A stretch of 64,000 nucleotides of DNA from Paenibacillus solanacearum (GTDB lineage Bacteria > Bacillota > Bacilli > Paenibacillales > NBRC-103111), in assembly GCF_910593845.1 (NCBI RefSeq), contig NZ_CAJVAS010000004.1, positions 186,001 to 250,000 on the forward strand, written 5' to 3'. Below, in pieces: positions 61,316 through 64,000 of the stretch. Position 1 is the stretch's first letter, and every line of letters starts with the position of its first letter. The position numbers were made by a program, and so were the translations under genes. The notes under the pieces are model-generated. The model had not been told where the DNA came from and made no database searches. It saw nothing but the letters and a program-made list of their open reading frames with translations.

Positions 61316-62674
61316 TCAAGTTCGCAGCTGCGCCTCTTCGCTTCCAATCCGGTCGATTTTCTCTTGCGCGCCGCTGTCCGCATTGATATATATGCGGTAA
61401 ATACCGCCGTTGACGCGTCCGATATACTGGTAACACTGCACCTCTTCGTCAATATCGTTGCGAATCAGCGCTTTGTCCGCGCTTTCCACTTTGAAATTGG
61501 TGCTCAGCGTTTTGCGGGCTTCTGCATCCGTCAGTTTCGGGGCATTGATTTGCCGTTCTTTTTTGTCGTAAGCATAATCGGCCGCATCCATTCCGATCAC
61601 TTCGCCGTTATCGAGCGCCACCTTCACGGCCACTTTTTCCAGGTAATTGATGATGCCGTTCTTGTGAGTGGCGAAGGTCATGTTCGCTATATTGTTATAT
61701 TCGTCATAGCTGACCGCGGTCATCTCTTTGTAGTCGCGCTCGTCCAAGAACTGGGCCGCCACATCGCGCGCCGTGCGCAGGTCCAGCTGCTTGGAAGGCA
61801 CTTCCCGCATCGCAGAATACCATAACAGCTGCCCGCCTTTTTTGGAGTAATCCATGTACAGGTTGCCGTCCGAGGTCCCCTGCTTCGGCATGCTTACGCT
61901 GTAAGATTGATTTTCCGTGCCAGCGCCGTTCTCCACCACCTGCAGCGGAGAGCTATCTTGCAGGCTGAGAAACTTCGCCGCCTTCTGCTTGATCTGATCG
62001 ATGCCCTCTTCCTGACCGGAGAGCATGCTCATGTTCCGGTTTTGGTACACGCTCATGACCGTTGGGCTCCACTCGATCTCTGGATATTCGCCCACCTTCT
62101 TGTCTACCGTGGTGAATCCGTCGATAATCGCATTATCATGCGGATTGTCTTGCTTGGCCAGCGCAAGCTCCACATCCATCCAGCGCAGGTTGCTCTGGAG
62201 TACCTTGCTCTGCACGCCCCGAAGCTCGGTGGAGATTTCGCCTGAATGCTCATAGAGCGTATTCAGCGTCTTCATCTCTTTCTCGTCCAGCGGCTGCTTG
62301 CTTAAATCACGAACGGCCGCACGGTACGAAAAATTCGCGATATTGGCCAAAAAGTCTTCCGTTTTGCTGAACGGCAGCAGCGTCAGCGGCAGCTGACTGA
62401 TTTCGTTTTGCGCCTGACTCGTGATGCGCCATACGTTGATCAGTCCTTTTTTGTACGCATCCTGCGAGGTCGAATTGACGGCCAGCGTATTGCCAAGCTC
62501 GGTATGCAGCTTGTCCACGTGAAAGGATAAATCGTGAAACGCCCGTTGATACTGGTTCTCCGCTTTGATCAGCACGGAGTTTTTCTCCTGATGCTCCAAG
62601 TACCCCCATACGCCGGTACCGATGAGGGCAACGAGCAGGATGGGGAACATGACAATGCTCAATCTTTTATACAT
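61316..62674 (-). CDS. ypeB: Germination protein YpeB
   Basis: 452 residues from ATG 62674 (GGGAG about 11 bases upstream). N-terminal signal anchor (LSIVMFPILLVALIGTGVWGYL) and a long helical region, then three PepSY-like YPEB domains in the C-terminal half (ARDVAAQFLDERDYKEM; VALDNGEVIGMDAADYAY; DADSGAQEKI-type end). YpeB holds and stabilises the cortex-lytic enzyme SleB in spores. In Bacillus sleB directly precedes ypeB; here the upstream gene is the small CxxC protein instead. Confidence 0.93.
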   Translation of the reverse strand: MYKRLSIVMFPILLVALIGTGVWGYLEHQEKNSVLIKAENQYQRAFHDLSFHVDKLHTELGNTLAVNSTSQDAYKKGLINVWRITSQAQNEISQLPLTLLPFSKTEDFLANIANFSYRAAVRDLSKQPLDEKEMKTLNTLYEHSGEISTELRGVQSKVLQSNLRWMDVELALAKQDNPHDNAIIDGFTTVDKKVGEYPEIEWSPTVMSVYQNRNMSMLSGQEEGIDQIKQKAAKFLSLQDSSPLQVVENGAGTENQSYSVSMPKQGTSDGNLYMDYSKKGGQLLWYSAMREVPSKQLDLRTARDVAAQFLDERDYKEMTAVSYDEYNNIANMTFATHKNGIINYLEKVAVKVALDNGEVIGMDAADYAYDKKERQINAPKLTDAEARKTLSTNFKVESADKALIRNDIDEEVQCYQYIGRVNGGIYRIYINADSGAQEKIDRIGSEEAQLRT

Positions 62675-62744
62675 AGTCGAGAAATCTCCCTTCATCAGCA
62701 AAACTTGGGCTTAGTTTTCACCTGATGAACAGCGCTTATACATA

Positions 62745-62772
62745 GAAAAAAACCGGCGCTGCCGCCGGCTTT
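62745..62772 (-). terminator. Intrinsic terminator after the small CxxC-protein gene
   Basis: Minus-strand stem AGCCGGCG / CGCCGGUU with a four-base loop and seven U. Confidence 0.82.
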
Positions 62773-62777
62773 CCCGC

Positions 62778-62942
62778 TTAAAACTCATTCGTTTCGATGT
62801 CGAAATCGTTCTCGTTATTGCAAATGCATTGCTTGAAGCCGGTATCGATCCGGCCTTTTTCTTTTCTCCCTTTCAAGATGAAGCGTTCGCCGCAAGCTCT
62901 GCATCGAATCGTCACTTTCACGCGGACATTGGCTACCGTCAT
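62778..62942 (-). CDS. Small 54-residue CxxC protein between prsW and ypeB
   Basis: ATG 62942 with CGGAGG six bases upstream; stop at 62778 just before a terminator. The sequence MTVANVRVKVTIRCRACGER contains C14-RA-C17, and a second pair C39-I-C41 follows in GFKQCICNNEND. Looks like a degenerate zinc ribbon (second pair spaced by one residue). Not recognised; a real small gene by ribosome site, terminator and codon use. Confidence 0.7.
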   Translation of the reverse strand: MTVANVRVKVTIRCRACGERFILKGRKEKGRIDTGFKQCICNNENDFDIETNEF

Positions 62943-62995
62943 ACATTCCCTCCGTACTTATAGAACGTTTCTGGTAGCCAGTATAGACCGATTTG

Positions 62996-63688
62996 TCAAA
63001 TTTTAACCTGTTCCTCGCGCTGGATGACGCGAAGCGGCGACCGGGCGTTCGCGTGACTGACCTTCCACAGGCTGCGAATCCATAAAAACGTCATCAGCGG
63101 GACCATGAACCAGATCCAGTATGTCTTCGTGACAAGCATCGTATAGTCGAATACCCCGTGCCAGAAAATCGGCAAAAGCAAAGCGTAGCTTAAATGCTTC
63201 CGGCTTGCGTCCGGATTGAATTTGGCCTTGCCGAGATGGTAGCCCATAATGACGCCGAACATCGCATGCCCCGATACCGGCAAGAAAGCCCGCATCATCA
63301 GCGCCGAGAAGCCGGACGCGTTGAAAAACGCGTAAAAAACGTTCTCCAGCGTCGCAAAGCCGAGCGAAGCGGCAACCGAGTACACGATCCCGTCGTACGG
63401 CTCGTCAAACGACGTATGCTTGTATATGACGAAGTACACCAAAAACCATTTGAAAAACTCCTCCGTCGCCGCCGACGTCACAAACGCAAAGACGAACGGA
63501 TGCTCTCCAAGCCCTTGAACCAGCGCACGCTGCAGCACCATGATCGGGAATACGAGCAGCACACCGAATAAGAACAGCTTCAGCACTTGGGAAATCGGCT
63601 CCGGATCGTAACGGTCCTTTAAGTAAAAGTAAGACAGCAGAGCGACACCAGGCGCAATCGCCGCCATCAAGACTGACAAGACGCTCAT
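62996..63688 (-). CDS. prsW: Intramembrane protease PrsW
   Basis: 230 residues, six to eight membrane helices. The metalloprotease glutamates lie in SAATEEFFKWFLVYF, with GFATLENVFYAFF, the histidine in PVSGHAMFGVIMGYHLG and FWHGVFDY. In Bacillus PrsW makes the first cut of the anti-sigma factor RsiW. ATG 63688. Between the glutamate dehydrogenase gene and the small CxxC gene. Confidence 0.93.
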   Translation of the reverse strand: MSVLSVLMAAIAPGVALLSYFYLKDRYDPEPISQVLKLFLFGVLLVFPIMVLQRALVQGLGEHPFVFAFVTSAATEEFFKWFLVYFVIYKHTSFDEPYDGIVYSVAASLGFATLENVFYAFFNASGFSALMMRAFLPVSGHAMFGVIMGYHLGKAKFNPDASRKHLSYALLLPIFWHGVFDYTMLVTKTYWIWFMVPLMTFLWIRSLWKVSHANARSPLRVIQREEQVKI

Positions 63689-63715
63689 AGTGTCCCTCCA
63701 ATCGCTATGGAATCA

Positions 63716-64000
63716 TTAAACCCAGCCGCGGAAACGGGCGGCCTCCGCCATTTTGCGGACACCGACCATATAAGCGGCGAGCCGCATGTCGACATTTCTC
63801 GTCATATGAACATTATAGACATTTTCAAAAGCTTTTTCCAACATTTCTTGGAGTCTGGTATGCACTTCCGATTCCGTCCAGTAATACCCTTGGTTGTTCT
63901 GAACCCATTCGAAGTAGGAGACAACGACTCCTCCCGCGCTGGCGAGCACGTCCGGCACGATCAGTACGCCGCGGTCGGACAATATTTTGGTCGCTTCCAG
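63716..64000 (-). CDS. gudB: Glutamate dehydrogenase (C-terminal part only)
   Basis: The last 94 residues of an NAD-glutamate dehydrogenase; the rest lies beyond the right edge. [24 protein letters not shown] is the conserved C-terminal NAD-domain segment, followed by [20 protein letters not shown] and [11 protein letters not shown]. Adjacent prsW suggests gudB rather than rocG, as in Bacillus, but sequence alone cannot decide. Confidence 0.92.
   Translation of the reverse strand: MEATKILSDRGVLIVPDVLASAGGVVVSYFEWVQNNQGYYWTESEVHTRLQEMLEKAFENVYNVHMTRNVDMRLAAYMVGVRKMAEAARFRGWV

Overview
The window is a contiguous piece of chromosome from a spore-forming, mid-to-high-GC Gram-positive bacterium, most probably a Paenibacillaceae member (Paenibacillus or Cohnella type). 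This is inferred from gene order, which follows the Bacillus subtilis gudB-to-dinG chromosome arm, from strong AGGAGG ribosome-binding sites with many GTG and TTG starts, and from protein resemblance. No database search was run. Nearly every gene lies on the minus strand, so operons read from high to low coordinates. Only a YitT-type membrane protein (12300-13169) and a secreted golvesin-domain protein (22858-24288) lie on plus.

In transcription order, 64000-46400 holds the end of glutamate dehydrogenase, prsW, a 54-residue CxxC protein, ypeB, a PilZ protein (ypfA/motI type), ypfB, cmk, plsC, an S1-domain protein, type 2 IPP isomerase (fni), yphA, the YIEGIA protein with its small partner, der, plsY, gpsA, a SpoVIF-like protein, yphE, two small 2Fe-2S ferredoxins around a nucleotidyltransferase-fold protein, the lipoprotein yphF, spoIVA and HU. 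From 46300 to 43500 come tRNA-Pro(GGG), a FusB/FBP-type EF-G-binding protein behind a candidate leader peptide, a PAP2 membrane protein and mtrB (TRAP).

From 43400 to 37870 is a menaquinone block in which prenyltransferase, UbiX-type flavin prenyltransferase and mqnA genes sit between menG and hepT, which points to the futalosine route. Then follow ndk, cheR, a 54-residue protein, and the aromatic supraoperon aroC-aroB-aroH-trpEDCFBA-hisC-tyrA. The trp leader carries 11 NAG triplets, an antiterminator and a terminator, which is the arrangement of TRAP attenuation. The TRAP gene lies about 10 kb away in the same window.

The 24.3-21.8 kb stretch departs from the conserved order. The aroA gene expected after tyrA is absent. 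In its place are the secreted golvesin-domain gene, a GC-rich hairpin-rich repeat region and a promoter-terminator pair that defines a small RNA of about 80 nt upstream of an ECF sigma/anti-sigma pair. After that the order resumes: a phosphatase, an unknown 375-residue protein, a gamma-carbonic anhydrase homologue, an IDEAL-domain protein, ypiF, qcrABC, ypjA, ypjB, mazG-like ypjD, a TPR protein, dapB, mgsA, the bacillithiol genes bshB1 and bshA, cca, birA, panBCD behind a candidate pan-type RNA leader, a second TPR protein, and dinG running off the left edge.

Regulatory features strongly supported by the bases themselves are the TRAP leader, the small RNA or attenuator at 22.1 kb, the leader-peptide arrangement before the FusB-like gene, the panB leader with its terminator, near-consensus sigma-A promoters for the aro, trp, qcr and tRNA units, and many intrinsic terminators.
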